Under the pieces are notes generated by a model. It worked only from the letters and a program-made list of their open reading frames with translations, was not told the DNA's origin and did not search any database. This document shows, piece after piece, positions 46,702-56,964 of a stretch of 64,000 nucleotides of DNA (positions are counted from its first letter, which is position 1; every line of letters begins with the position of its first letter). Location of the stretch: contig CAMVOK010000001.1 in NCBI GenBank assembly GCA_947169115.1, positions 186,001-250,000 on the forward strand, written 5' to 3'. The DNA comes from an uncultured Prevotellaceae bacterium (GTDB lineage Bacteria; Bacteroidota; Bacteroidia; Bacteroidales; Bacteroidaceae). Both the position numbers and the translations under genes were made by a program.

Positions 46702-47402
46702 GTTACGTTTGCTATATACTTCTTCAGGGCTGATTCCAATTCTTTATTCTTGCCGAGTAGAATGCAGTGGTCTTGGTGCTGGTCAAGGTGTAGTTGTTTC
46801 CATACAGAGAGCAGGAAATAGACTTGGTTGGCCAGTTCCTTGGCCTCAAAGGAATTGGCAAACAATAGTTTCCCTTTCTCATAGGCAAATACGAAAAGCT
46901 GGCGACCATTGGTGTGGGCATATAGCCGATGTTCCTCGTTTCTTTTCCGTTTGTCCTTTGCCAACATGCGGTTCATCAGTTGTCCGAAGTAACTGTGGAT
47001 GGTGGCATGGGGGTAGTGCTGTAGAATGAGTTCTTCTAACTCTTTCTCAATAACGAAAACCTCAATGATTTCCAAGGCTGGCAGCATCTCGTAGTGCATG
47101 TTCATGCCTGTGAGACTATCGGAACCAAAGGTTAAGCGATAGAGTGCTTGGGCCTCTTCGCTGCGAAATTCGTCGAGTGGGATTCTTGTTGAGGGATAGT
47201 CAGCGTAGATGCTTACCTCGTCATAGTCTGGTCGCAGTAGGGCGTTGGTTTTGAAAGCTGTTTCGAGTGCTTCCCTTAGAGTCTCGCCCTGTCGTGGTGC
47301 CACATCCTTTTGGCTGTGTGGCGTGGAAAAAGAAAATCCATCCGAAAAAATCCGGATGGATAGTTCTTGTTCCGTTAATCTCTTATTCCCAGTTACCAGC
47401 AT
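46692..47402 (-). CDS. DUF3822-family protein
   Basis: 236 aa; 'RLTEQELSIRIFSDGFSFS', 'HSYFGQLMNRML'; overlaps rsmD as is usual for this pair. Confidence 0.7.
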   Translation of the reverse strand: MLVTGNKRLTEQELSIRIFSDGFSFSTPHSQKDVAPRQGETLREALETAFKTNALLRPDYDEVSIYADYPSTRIPLDEFRSEEAQALYRLTFGSDSLTGMNMHYEMLPALEIIEVFVIEKELEELILQHYPHATIHSYFGQLMNRMLAKDKRKRNEEHRLYAHTNGRQLFVFAYEKGKLLFANSFEAKELANQVYFLLSVWKQLHLDQHQDHCILLGKNKELESALKKYIANVTCE

Positions 47403-48087
47403 TGTTGTTCCAGTTCAGACCAGCTTCACCAATCTTCAGACCGGGATAGTTACCCATGCCTTCGGCCAGTTCTCTGCGGTTCTGTGCCTCGCGGCTCCAC
47501 AACTTGCTCTCACCAACCATGAAGGTTTCAAACTCTGCACCACATTCCATTACAGGGATGATGGCATCAGACTTTGTCTTAATCCAGATGGCAATCAGAT
47601 CAAATTGCTTCTTTTCGCCACCGTTGGCATCGGAGTTGGGGATGTAGCGCAGTTCCTCAGGATTGAAGCCTTCGGGATAGAGGGAGTCGATAAGGGAAAC
47701 CCAAGTGGTATCGCGACGGAAACCTTGCAGGCCATTGGCAGCGATTTCTGCAGCGTCGCCACGAGCTACGATGGCAGCGGCCTTGGAGTCAGTCAAACCT
47801 TTCTCCATCTGTGCCTCGGTCAGCACACCCTGCTTAATGACGATGGGCAACTTAGCCTCTTTCACCCATGCGATGAGGGTGTCCCAGTCAGCACAGAAGC
47901 CGATGTTGGGGTTCTGCTCCTTGTAGGCGTTCTGGGCGTTACGGATTTCAATCAGACGTTTCTTGACGTCAATCTCGCGTTGCTTTACGGCAGCATCAAA
48001 TTCCTGCTGGTCTGCAATACTGCGATAGCAAATGAACAACATGCACAGTGCAGCGATGCCTAAAACTACATTAATTAGCTTTTTCAT
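47383..48087 (-). CDS. Conserved hypothetical protein with N-terminal TM/signal
   Basis: 234 aa; 'MKKLINVVLGIAALCMLFICYRSI'; 20-nt overlap with the DUF3822 ORF. Confidence 0.7.
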   Translation of the reverse strand: MKKLINVVLGIAALCMLFICYRSIADQQEFDAAVKQREIDVKKRLIEIRNAQNAYKEQNPNIGFCADWDTLIAWVKEAKLPIVIKQGVLTEAQMEKGLTDSKAAAIVARGDAAEIAANGLQGFRRDTTWVSLIDSLYPEGFNPEELRYIPNSDANGGEKKQFDLIAIWIKTKSDAIIPVMECGAEFETFMVGESKLWSREAQNRRELAEGMGNYPGLKIGEAGLNWNNNAGNWE

Positions 48088-48231
48088 AATGTTTATTTAA
48101 TTTTATTTTGATTTTTGCTTACTTATTCGTACCTTTCGTCTTGCAAAAATATAATAAATAAATGACATAACCCACAAAATGAGCTATTTTTTACGATAAA
48201 ATGTCATTTTAATTTTAATATTTGATTTCGG

Positions 48232-49713
48232 ATGCCAATAAAGTCTGATTTAGGGTCGTTTATACTCGAGAATTTCCCATTCCCTCCTACAGGAGAGCAA
48301 CTTCGGGCCGTTGAGAGGTGGTGTGACTTCCTGTTATCGCGTAACCGCGAAGAAGTCTTTCTCCTTACGGGGTATGCTGGAACGGGAAAAACCACCCTTG
48401 TGGGTGCACTTGTCCGCTCAATGATGGCTCTTGGCCGTCCAGTGGTATTGTTAGCTCCCACAGGCCGTGCGGCCAAGGTATTTTCCCTCCATGCCGATGC
48501 CCCGGCTTATACCATTCATAAGAAAATCTACCGTCAGAAGACGTTTTCGGCAGAGATGATAAATTTTCAGGCAAATGTCAACAACCATCTCCATACGCTG
48601 TTTATCGTCGATGAAGCTTCGATGATAAGCAACGAGGGGCTGTCCGGCAAGCTGTTCGGTACGGGACGTCTGCTTGACGACCTTGTCCACTATGTCTATG
48701 CTGGAGAGGGATGTCGTCTGATGCTTGTGGGTGATTCGGCACAGTTGCCACCTGTGGGTGAGGAACTGAGTCCTGCGCTCGATGCCGATGCTTTGGCTGG
48801 GTACGGACTGGAGGTTCGACAGGCGGCTCTGACCGAGGTCCTTCGTCAGGTTGAGGATTCAGGAATATTGTGGAATGCAACGATGCTTAGAAAGCTGATA
48901 AGTACCGATGAAATAGGAAGTTTTCCTCGTTTTCGCGTACAGGGATTCCCTGATGTCCGTGTGGTGCCTGGGGATGAACTGATAGAACTTTTGGAGGATA
49001 GTTACTATCGTTGTGGAACAGATCAGACCATCGTGGTTACACGTAGTAATAAACGGGCGAACCTCTTTAACAATGGTATCCGGGGGCGCATACTTCAGTA
49101 CGAGGAGGAATTAACCTCGGGCGACCAGTTGATAGTAGTGAAGAATAATTACTTCTGGTTGTCAGATGATAACGGGAATTCTGATAATTCAGGAGATACG
49201 GAGAATGCTGATTCTGAAGTCTCTTCTCATGCTGTCGTAGACTTCATTGCGAATGGTGATGTCTGCGTTGTGCGTCGTTTCCGCAACGAGCGCACGCTTT
49301 ATGGGTTCCGCTTTGCCGATGTTACGCTTCGTTTTCCCGACTTCGACGATATGGAACTGGACGCAACCATCTTGCTCGATACGTTACAGAGCGAGGCTCC
49401 GGCTCTGACGCAAGAGCAACAATTGGCACTCTTCAATGCCGTTTGTGCCGACTACCCAGAGATTACCAACCGTCGCGATTTAATGAAGAAAGTAAAGGAA
49501 GACCCCTATTTCAATGCTTTACAGGTGAAGTATTCATACGCCATTACCTGTCACAAAGCACAGGGTGGCCAGTGGCAACGGGTTTTCATCGACCAAGGGT
49601 ATGTTACCGAAGACATGCTCTCGCCCGACTACTTCCGTTGGCTTTATACTGCTCTCACCCGTGCCACAGAGACCGTCTATCTCGTTAACTGGCCGCCTCA
49701 GCAACTGCAATAG
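48232..49713 (+). CDS. AAA family ATPase / RecD2-like DNA helicase
   Basis: 493 aa; Walker A 'LLTGYAGTGKTTLVGALV', Walker B-like 'LFIVDEASMIS', C-terminal 'YAITCHKAQGGQWQRVFID..YTALTRATETVYLVN'. Confidence 0.88.
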   Translation: MPIKSDLGSFILENFPFPPTGEQLRAVERWCDFLLSRNREEVFLLTGYAGTGKTTLVGALVRSMMALGRPVVLLAPTGRAAKVFSLHADAPAYTIHKKIYRQKTFSAEMINFQANVNNHLHTLFIVDEASMISNEGLSGKLFGTGRLLDDLVHYVYAGEGCRLMLVGDSAQLPPVGEELSPALDADALAGYGLEVRQAALTEVLRQVEDSGILWNATMLRKLISTDEIGSFPRFRVQGFPDVRVVPGDELIELLEDSYYRCGTDQTIVVTRSNKRANLFNNGIRGRILQYEEELTSGDQLIVVKNNYFWLSDDNGNSDNSGDTENADSEVSSHAVVDFIANGDVCVVRRFRNERTLYGFRFADVTLRFPDFDDMELDATILLDTLQSEAPALTQEQQLALFNAVCADYPEITNRRDLMKKVKEDPYFNALQVKYSYAITCHKAQGGQWQRVFIDQGYVTEDMLSPDYFRWLYTALTRATETVYLVNWPPQQLQ

Positions 49714-49736
49714 TTTTCCTCGGATAGAGACATACT

Positions 49737-49779
49737 AATGTGGGCACCCAAGGATTAGTATTCCTTAGGTGCCCACATT
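49737..49779. terminator. Hairpin between convergent ATPase and xylA genes, weak T-run
   Basis: AATGTGGGCACCcaAGGA...TCCTtaGGTGCCCACATT. Confidence 0.6.
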
Positions 49780-49800
49780 ACTATTGTTTAGGTCGATGCC

Positions 49801-51108
49801 TTAGTACATGTTTACGATGGCTTCGTAAAGCTCCTGCTTGCCACTGGTTTGCTTGGGCTCACCGACAAGTTTACCATGTTCGTAGGCTTCTTCGAAGGTC
49901 ATCTTTCCATCTTCGAACTTTTTGCCGAGACCTGCATCGAAGGAAGCATAACGCTCCTTTACCATCTGTGGGATGGGTGATTTCTCGATGATTTCGGCTG
50001 CGGAAAGCAGGGCCTTGGCCATGGCATCCATGCCACTGATGTGGGCGATGAAGATGTCTTCGAGGTCGGTGCTGTTGCGACGGGTCTTGGCATCGAAGTT
50101 CGTACCGCCCGTACCGAATCCACCGTTTCGGATAATCTGCATCATGGCTTGGGTTAGTTCGAAGTGGTCGATGGGGAATTGGTCGGTGTCCCATCCGTTC
50201 TGATAGTCGCCACGGTTGGCGTCGATGCTGCCCAAGAGACCTGCATCAACGGCGCAAGCCAGTTCGTGCTCGAAGGTGTGGCCAGCCAAAGTAGCGTGGT
50301 TCACCTCGATGTTTACTTTGAAGTCCTTGTCAAGACCATTAGCGCGGAGGAAGCCGATGACGGTTTCTGTATCAACGTCGTATTGGTGCTTGGTGGGTTC
50401 CATGGGTTTGGGCTCGATGAGGAATGTACCCTTGAATCCACGGGCACGGGCATAGTCGCGAGCCATGCGCAACATGGTGGCCATGTGTGCCTTCTCGCGC
50501 TTCATGTCAGTATTTAGCAGACTCATGTAACCTTCGCGACCACCCCAGAACACATAGTTCTCGCCGCCCAGTTCGATGGTGGCGTCGATGGCATTCTTAA
50601 TCTGCACGATGGCGCGTGCCACTACGTCGAAGTCGGGGTTGGTCGATGCACCATTCATGTAACGCTTGTGACCAAACACGTTGGCTGTGCCCCATAGCAA
50701 CTTAATGCCTGTCTCCTGCTGCTTCTGTTTCAGGTAAGCCACCACCTCTTTCAGATTTTTCTCGTATTCATCGATGTTTTCGGCCTCCTGACAAAGGTCG
50801 ACATCGTGGAAACAATAGAAGGGTATGCCCAGCTTCTGCATAATCTCGAAACCAGCGTCAGCCTTGTGCTTGGCTGCTTCTACGGGGTCAGCGGAGTCGT
50901 TCCAAGGGAAGGTCTTTGTGCCAGGACCAAACTGGTCGCTGCCTTCGGCGCACAAGGTGTGCCACCAGCACATGGCGAAGCGCATCCAGTCTTTCATTTT
51001 CTTTCCCATTACCACACGCTCAGGCTCGTAGTAGTGAAAAGCCATAGGGTTTTTGCTCTCTGTTCCCTCGAAGGGAATCTTACCGATGTTTGGAAAATAC
51101 TGTTTCAT
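49801..51108 (-). CDS. xylA: Xylose isomerase
   Basis: 435 aa; '[36 protein letters not shown]', '[22 protein letters not shown]', '[18 protein letters not shown]'. Confidence 0.97.
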   Translation of the reverse strand: MKQYFPNIGKIPFEGTESKNPMAFHYYEPERVVMGKKMKDWMRFAMCWWHTLCAEGSDQFGPGTKTFPWNDSADPVEAAKHKADAGFEIMQKLGIPFYCFHDVDLCQEAENIDEYEKNLKEVVAYLKQKQQETGIKLLWGTANVFGHKRYMNGASTNPDFDVVARAIVQIKNAIDATIELGGENYVFWGGREGYMSLLNTDMKREKAHMATMLRMARDYARARGFKGTFLIEPKPMEPTKHQYDVDTETVIGFLRANGLDKDFKVNIEVNHATLAGHTFEHELACAVDAGLLGSIDANRGDYQNGWDTDQFPIDHFELTQAMMQIIRNGGFGTGGTNFDAKTRRNSTDLEDIFIAHISGMDAMAKALLSAAEIIEKSPIPQMVKERYASFDAGLGKKFEDGKMTFEEAYEHGKLVGEPKQTSGKQELYEAIVNMY

Positions 51109-51149
51109 GATATTTATGTATTTAATGGGTTTAATAGGCTTAATATTTG

Positions 51150-51330
51150 GAGTTAAAGGGAAGTTATCGGCCTTCGGCCTTGGGAGTTATAGGGACAAAT
51201 GTATTAGACTGGTTGAAATAACTCGCAGGGGTATCGTCCTTTTCGCTCCAGCTATGCTGGCTTGCCTTAGCAAGAACTCCTCTATAACTCCGCGAGCAAA
51301 GCGAAGCTAACTCCTTTTTAACTCCTTCTT
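51150..51330. repeat. Modular 'ttaactcc' palindromic element, copy 2, with 47-bp core
   Basis: GGAAGTTATCGGCCTTCGGCCTTGG, core 51193-51239 with GTATTAGACTGG, then aactcc repeats reaching into the 3' end of xylB. Confidence 0.72.
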
Positions 51331-52779
51331 CCATATCTCATACGCCTTACGATAGGCTTCGGTGTCTTGCGGTTCAAAGGTATCTACGATTCGCAAGGTA
51401 GATAAAGCCTCTTCGGCATTCTGGTAGATGCCAGCCCCGATGCCAGCCCCACGGGCGGCGCCTGCAGCTCCGTCGGTGTCGCAGAGTTCTATGGTGGCTC
51501 CTGTAGTTCCTGCCAGTGCTTGTCTGAATAGCGGGCTGAGGAACAAGTTGGCACGTCCAGCGCGTATCTTTGTTAATTCCATGCCCATGGTGGTCATTAC
51601 CTCCATGCCGTAAGCCATGGCAAAGGCAATGCCCTCCTGACTGGCTCGTAACAGATGAGCTTTATTGTGAATGTTGAAGTTCAGTCCATGCAAACTGCAA
51701 CCCAGGTCGCGATTTTCCAGCATCCGTTCAGCACCATTGCCAAAGGGCAACACGACGAGCCCATCAGAACCAATGGGAGCCTGGGCGGCCAATTCGTTCA
51801 TGTCGTTGTAGGAGAGGTTGGGGCACACGTTGTGGTGCATCCAACTATTCAGACAACCTGTGCCGTTGATACACAAGAGGATGCCGAGGTGCGGCTCCTC
51901 GGGATAGTGGTTGACATGTGCGAATGTGTTGACACGGCTCTTCGGATCATAGTCAATGCGGTCGGTGACACCATACACCACGCCGCTCGTGCCTGCTGTA
52001 GCTGCTACCTCGCCAGGATTCATCACCCCTAAAGAGAATGCATTGTTGGGTTGGTCCCCAGCACGATAGGTTACTGGGGTACCAGCCCGCAGTCCCAGTT
52101 TTTGTGCCACGTCAGCCCGCACTTGCCCTTGCCATCCGAAGGTGTTCACACGGTCGCAGGGTGTGGTTGGGTTGATGCCGTAGAAGTCTATCAGTTCATT
52201 CGCAATACTGTTCTGTTTGAAGTCCCATAGCATGCCCTCCGACAGACCGCTTAAGGTTGTTGTCATTTCACCAGTCAGTCGCATGGCGATATAGTCGCCA
52301 GGGAGCATAAAACGGTATATCTTGTCGAATATTTCAGGCTCGTTCTCTCTGACCCATGCCAATTTAGACGCCGTGAAGTTGCCCGGTGAGTTTAGCAGAT
52401 GGCCGAGGCAGTATTCTCTACCCAATTTCTCCATTGCCCGTTCTCCATAGGGTACGGCCCGGCTGTCACACCATATAATGCTGGGGCGCAGGGGCTTTCC
52501 CTCTTTGTCCACTACCACCAGTCCGTGCATCTGGTAACTAATGCCGATAGCCTCCACATCGTCGCCTTTGGCTCCTGTCTGTTTCATGATGTCGGCTGTG
52601 GCCAGTCGCAGATTTTCCCACCACATTTCGGGGGCTTGTTCCGCCCATCCTGCCTTTGGGGCTGTGATGGGCATTTCCTGTTTGGGATAGAAGGCCGATG
52701 CGGCAATTCGTCCTGTCTGAGTTTCTATGAGCGCAGCCTTCACACTGCTGCTGCCAATGTCATAACCAAGTAAGTACAT
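51307..52779 (-). CDS. xylB: Xylulokinase (FGGY family)
   Basis: 490 aa; 'YLLGYDIGSSSVKAALIETQTG', 'IGISYQMHGLVVVDKEGKPLRPSIIWCDSRA'; adjacent to xylA. Confidence 0.94.
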   Translation of the reverse strand: MYLLGYDIGSSSVKAALIETQTGRIAASAFYPKQEMPITAPKAGWAEQAPEMWWENLRLATADIMKQTGAKGDDVEAIGISYQMHGLVVVDKEGKPLRPSIIWCDSRAVPYGERAMEKLGREYCLGHLLNSPGNFTASKLAWVRENEPEIFDKIYRFMLPGDYIAMRLTGEMTTTLSGLSEGMLWDFKQNSIANELIDFYGINPTTPCDRVNTFGWQGQVRADVAQKLGLRAGTPVTYRAGDQPNNAFSLGVMNPGEVAATAGTSGVVYGVTDRIDYDPKSRVNTFAHVNHYPEEPHLGILLCINGTGCLNSWMHHNVCPNLSYNDMNELAAQAPIGSDGLVVLPFGNGAERMLENRDLGCSLHGLNFNIHNKAHLLRASQEGIAFAMAYGMEVMTTMGMELTKIRAGRANLFLSPLFRQALAGTTGATIELCDTDGAAGAARGAGIGAGIYQNAEEALSTLRIVDTFEPQDTEAYRKAYEIWKKELKRS

Positions 52780-52915
52780 AGCTTTGCCAATTATGTATTA
52801 TACCATAGTTTTACCACAAAGTTATGAAATATTCTTCAAACCTTACCCCCTAATCCTTAATCTTTTTGTATATTTGCATTGAAAAATAAATAAAACGATA
52901 AAAACAATAAGAACT

Positions 52916-53824
52916 ATGATGAATTTTTTGCAAGCTACTCCCGCTGATACAGCGACAGTAGAGAAAACCGTTGAAGTTACAAAAGAAGCTGTAGAGAGTT
53001 TGGCTCGTGGCGATGTGAGTTATCTTACCCAATTTTTGCAGCAGGCACTGACGTTTTGTATAGATGCCGGTAAAACCATCCTGGTAGCCGTCATCATCTA
53101 CGTTGTGGGACGTTTTTTGGTGTCAATTATCAATAAGATACTGAGCAATGCTCTCGATCGTCGTAACCTCGATCCTTCCATCAAGACATTCCTGAAGTCC
53201 TTCGTCAACATCCTGCTTACGGTGCTTCTGATTATTGCCGTAGTCAGTGCCCTGGGTGTTAACACCACCTCGTTTGCTGCCTTGTTGGCCTCGTTTGGTG
53301 TGGCAGCAGGTATGGCTCTGAGTGGCAACCTTTCTAACTTTGCCGGTGGACTTATCATCCTGCTCTTGAAGCCTTTCAAAGTTGGCGACTATATCGAGGC
53401 ACAGGGATTCGCTGGAACAGTGGATGCTATTCTTATCTTCAATACTGTTCTGCGAACAGTCGATAACAAGGTTATCTATCTGCCCAATGGCGCTCTGAGT
53501 AGTGGTTCGATTACGAATTACAGCCAGCAGGCTCAACGTCGTGTTGACCTCGTGGTAAGTGTTGAGTATGGTCAGGATGTAGATAAGGTGAAACAACTCC
53601 TGCAGAGCATGTTCGGCCAGGATAGTCGCATTCTGAAAGACCCTGCTCCCTTCGTAGCTCTGAGCAAGTTGGGTGATAGCAGTGTTGACCTGACTGTACG
53701 TCTTTGGGTGAATGCTGCCGATTACTGGGATGTATTCTTCCAGACTCAGGAACGCATATATGCCGAGTTTAACAAACAAGGTATCTCGTTCCCCTTCCCG
53801 CAGATTACGGTTCATCAAGCCTAA
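52916..53824 (+). CDS. MscS family mechanosensitive ion channel
   Basis: 302 aa; 'LLASFGVAAGMALSGNLSNFAGGLIILLLKPFKVGDYIEAQGFAGTVDAILIFNTVLRTVDNKVIYLPNGAL'. Confidence 0.95.
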   Translation: MMNFLQATPADTATVEKTVEVTKEAVESLARGDVSYLTQFLQQALTFCIDAGKTILVAVIIYVVGRFLVSIINKILSNALDRRNLDPSIKTFLKSFVNILLTVLLIIAVVSALGVNTTSFAALLASFGVAAGMALSGNLSNFAGGLIILLLKPFKVGDYIEAQGFAGTVDAILIFNTVLRTVDNKVIYLPNGALSSGSITNYSQQAQRRVDLVVSVEYGQDVDKVKQLLQSMFGQDSRILKDPAPFVALSKLGDSSVDLTVRLWVNAADYWDVFFQTQERIYAEFNKQGISFPFPQITVHQA

Positions 53825-53905
53825 TATGTGCGATTAATGGGCTAAAAACTTGTTCTTTCCCTGTGTTTGTATTAATTTTGTAAGGAACTAAAATATTATA
53901 AGATT

Positions 53906-55714
53906 ATGCTGAACGAAACTCCTCTTTGCCGTGTGGTTCATTCTCAAGCCCAAAAATATGGTGATCGTGTGGCTTTGCGCTACCGCGATTATGACTTAGG
54001 ACAGTGGCTCGATATTACGTGGAACGAGTTTTCGCATCGCGTGCATCTGGTTTCTAATGCCCTACTTGCTTTGGGTGTGGACGTGCAAGAGAATATTGCC
54101 ACCTTCTCACAGAACAAGCCAGAATGTCTGATGGTGGACTTTGGTGCTTACGGCATACGTGCCGTGACCATTCCTTTCTATGCCACCAGCAGCGAGACAC
54201 AGGTGAAGTATATGGTTTCGGATGCCAACATCCGTTATATCTTTGTTGGCGAGCAGTATCAGTATGATATCGCCTTACGTGTCATGCAGATAGGACCACA
54301 CGTCAAGAAACTGATTATTTTTGACAAAGCCGTACAGCGCAATCCACAGGACCAGACAAGTATATACTTCGATGAATTCCTTGCCATGGGCGAGGGAATG
54401 CCTCATCAGGAAGAGGTGGAGCGTCGTAGCGATGCCTTGCAGCCCGACGATATGGCCAACATTCTCTATACCAGTGGCACCACGGGCTTGTCGAAGGGCG
54501 TTATGCAGACCCATCGGCAATATGCCACAGCCTTCCGTGGTCATGTTCCAGCCTTGAACCTGTCCGACCAGGATGTCATACTTAACTTCCTGCCCTTTAC
54601 CCATATCTTCGAACGTGCATGGAGTTACCTGTGCATCTGCTATGGTTGCACGCTATGTGTGAATCTCCATCCTCAGGATGTCTTGCAGTCCATGCTTGAG
54701 GTGCATCCTACTTGCATGTCTGCCGTTCCACGTTTCTGGGAGAAGGTATATGCCGGTGTGCAGGAGAAGATACGGCAAAGCAGTGCCGTGCAGCGTACTT
54801 TGATGTTGGATGCCTTGCGGGTAGGTAAGGAATACAACGTGAAGTATCGCATGCGTGGACTTGTGCCTCCTATGTCGTTGAAGATGAAGTACAAGTTCTA
54901 TGAGAAGACCATTATTGCTCTCCTCCTGAAGAATCTGGGACTGGAACGTCAGAACTTCTTCCCCACGGCCGGAGCTGCCGTACCTGTGGAGGTTGAGGAG
55001 TTTGTTCATGCCTGTGGCATAGGCATGATTGTCGGTTACGGACTGACGGAATCCACGGCTACCGTTTCCTGCGACCGTTGGAACCAGACCATCTCTTTAG
55101 GCTCTGTTGGTCGCATATTGGATGGCGTCACCGTGAAGATTGGCGAGAACAACGAAATTCTTTTGAAGGGCGAAACCATTACCAAGGGCTACTATCGCAA
55201 GGCTGAGGTAACGGCCAATGCCATAGATGCCGAAGGATGGTTCCATACGGGCGATGCTGGTTACATGAAAGACGGTGAACTCTTCCTGACCGATCGTATC
55301 AAGGACCTCTTCAAGACCAGCAACGGCAAGTACATTGCTCCGCAGATGATAGAGACAAAACTCGTGGTTGACCGTTACATCGACCAGATTGTCATCGTTG
55401 CCGACCAGCACAAGTTTGTTTCGGCACTTGTCATCCCCGACTATGCCATTCTGGAGCAGTGGGCCAAGAAGCATAACATCGCTTTCAGTAACCGTGCCGA
55501 CCTGTGTGCCAATTCCGAAGTCATAGACTTTGTGATGGAGCGCATCGAGACCTTGCAACAGGAGTTTGCCCATTACGAACAGGTGAAGCGCATAACCTTG
55601 CTGTCTGAACCCTTCAGCATGGAAAAAGGCGAACTGACAAATACCCTAAAGGTAAAGCGTCCTGTAGTCTATCAGAACTATAAGGCAGAAATTGAGAAAA
55701 TGTATGAAGAATAG
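53906..55714 (+). CDS. Long-chain acyl-CoA synthetase (AMP-dependent)
   Basis: 602 aa; 'NILYTSGTTGLSKGVMQTHRQ', 'GYGLTESTATVSCDRW', 'GWFHTGDAGYMKDGELFLTDRIKDLFKTSNGKYIAPQMIE'. Confidence 0.93.
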   Translation: MLNETPLCRVVHSQAQKYGDRVALRYRDYDLGQWLDITWNEFSHRVHLVSNALLALGVDVQENIATFSQNKPECLMVDFGAYGIRAVTIPFYATSSETQVKYMVSDANIRYIFVGEQYQYDIALRVMQIGPHVKKLIIFDKAVQRNPQDQTSIYFDEFLAMGEGMPHQEEVERRSDALQPDDMANILYTSGTTGLSKGVMQTHRQYATAFRGHVPALNLSDQDVILNFLPFTHIFERAWSYLCICYGCTLCVNLHPQDVLQSMLEVHPTCMSAVPRFWEKVYAGVQEKIRQSSAVQRTLMLDALRVGKEYNVKYRMRGLVPPMSLKMKYKFYEKTIIALLLKNLGLERQNFFPTAGAAVPVEVEEFVHACGIGMIVGYGLTESTATVSCDRWNQTISLGSVGRILDGVTVKIGENNEILLKGETITKGYYRKAEVTANAIDAEGWFHTGDAGYMKDGELFLTDRIKDLFKTSNGKYIAPQMIETKLVVDRYIDQIVIVADQHKFVSALVIPDYAILEQWAKKHNIAFSNRADLCANSEVIDFVMERIETLQQEFAHYEQVKRITLLSEPFSMEKGELTNTLKVKRPVVYQNYKAEIEKMYEE

Positions 55715-55716
55715 TT

Positions 55717-55758
55717 TCTATAGTCACTATAGTCTATAGTCACTATAGTTCCTATAAT
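55717..55758 (+). repeat. Tandem array CTATAGTCACTATAGT (16-bp unit x2)
   Basis: tctatagtcactatagtctatagtcactatagttcctata between the acyl-CoA ligase stop and prfB start. Confidence 0.8.
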
Positions 55759-55772
55759 TTTTTAAGAAATAG

Positions 55773-56885
55773 ATGATAACAATTGAACAGTTGAAAGAGG
55801 TGAGGGAGCGCACTGAGCAACTTCATCGCTACTTGAATATTGATGCAAAGAAAATCCAGTTAGAGGAGGAGCAGTTGCGTACGCAGGCTCCAGGCTTCTG
55901 GGACGACCAGAAGCGTGCCGAGGCCCAGATGAAACTCGTAAAGGGACTGGAGAAGTGGATAAAGGGATATGGTCAGGTGCAGTCGCTCTGCGACGAACTG
56001 GAACTTGCCTTCGAATATTACAAAGAAGAACTGGTGACTGAAACCGAGGTTGATGAACTATATAACCGTACAACCGAGGCTATTGAAAATCTGGAACTGA
56101 AGAACATGCTCCGTCGTGAGGAGGATGTCATGGATGCCGTCTTGAAGATTAATGCTGGTGCCGGTGGTACTGAAGCGCAGGATTGGGCTCAGATGCTGAT
56201 GCGTATGTATATGCGCTGGGCCGAGTCCAACGGCTATAAGTGTACGGTCAGCAATGTGCTGGACGGGGATGATGCTGGAATCAAAACTTGCACGCTGGAG
56301 ATTATGGGCGAGTTTGCCTATGGTTATCTGAAGAGTGAGAACGGTGTCCACCGTCTCGTTCGTGTGTCACCTTATAATGCACAGGGCAAACGCATGACTT
56401 CCTTTGCCTCAGTTTTCGTCACACCATTGGTTGATGATAGCATTGAGGTGAACATCGAGCAGGCTCGCATCTCGTGGGATACTTTCCGAAGCAGTGGCGC
56501 TGGTGGTCAGAACGTGAATAAGGTGGAGTCCGGTGTACGTCTGCGCTACCAGTATAAAGACCCCTATACGGGCGAGGAAGAAGAAATCCTGATTGAAAAT
56601 ACCGAAACCCGCGACCAGCCCAAGAACAAGGAAAATGCCTTGCGTCTGTTGCGTTCCATGCTTTATGATAAGGAACTGCAACATCGTATGCAAGAACAGG
56701 CCAAGGTTGAGGCTGGAAAGAAGAAGATAGAGTGGGGCAGTCAGATTCGCAGCTATGTGTTTGACGACCGCCGTGTCAAGGATCACCGCACCAACTATCA
56801 GACTAGTGATGTGGGCGGTGTGATGGACGGCAAGATAGACGCTTTCATCAAGGCCTACCTTATGGAGTTTGGGGCTGAAGAGTAG
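55773..56885 (+). CDS. prfB: Peptide chain release factor 2, single continuous frame
   Basis: 370 aa; 'APGFWDDQKRAEAQMK', 'GAGGTEAQDWAQMLMRMY', 'RSSGAGGQNVNKVESGVRL'. Confidence 0.96.
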   Translation: MITIEQLKEVRERTEQLHRYLNIDAKKIQLEEEQLRTQAPGFWDDQKRAEAQMKLVKGLEKWIKGYGQVQSLCDELELAFEYYKEELVTETEVDELYNRTTEAIENLELKNMLRREEDVMDAVLKINAGAGGTEAQDWAQMLMRMYMRWAESNGYKCTVSNVLDGDDAGIKTCTLEIMGEFAYGYLKSENGVHRLVRVSPYNAQGKRMTSFASVFVTPLVDDSIEVNIEQARISWDTFRSSGAGGQNVNKVESGVRLRYQYKDPYTGEEEEILIENTETRDQPKNKENALRLLRSMLYDKELQHRMQEQAKVEAGKKKIEWGSQIRSYVFDDRRVKDHRTNYQTSDVGGVMDGKIDAFIKAYLMEFGAEE

Positions 56886-56889
56886 ATTC

Positions 56890-56924
56890 ATTGAGCATTG
56901 AGCATTGAACATTGAGCATTGAGC
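56890..56924 (+). repeat. Heptameric tandem array (ATTGAGC x5, one ATTGAAC)
   Basis: ATTGAGC ATTGAGC ATTGAAC ATTGAGC ATTGAGC. Confidence 0.9.
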
Positions 56925-56964
56925 GGGAGCAGACTCGAAACGGAGTTTCAACATTGATTATAGA

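Noticed and set aside
47245-48063. 272-aa plus-strand ORF
   Set aside because: Antisense to DUF3822 and the conserved hypothetical gene; codon shadow.
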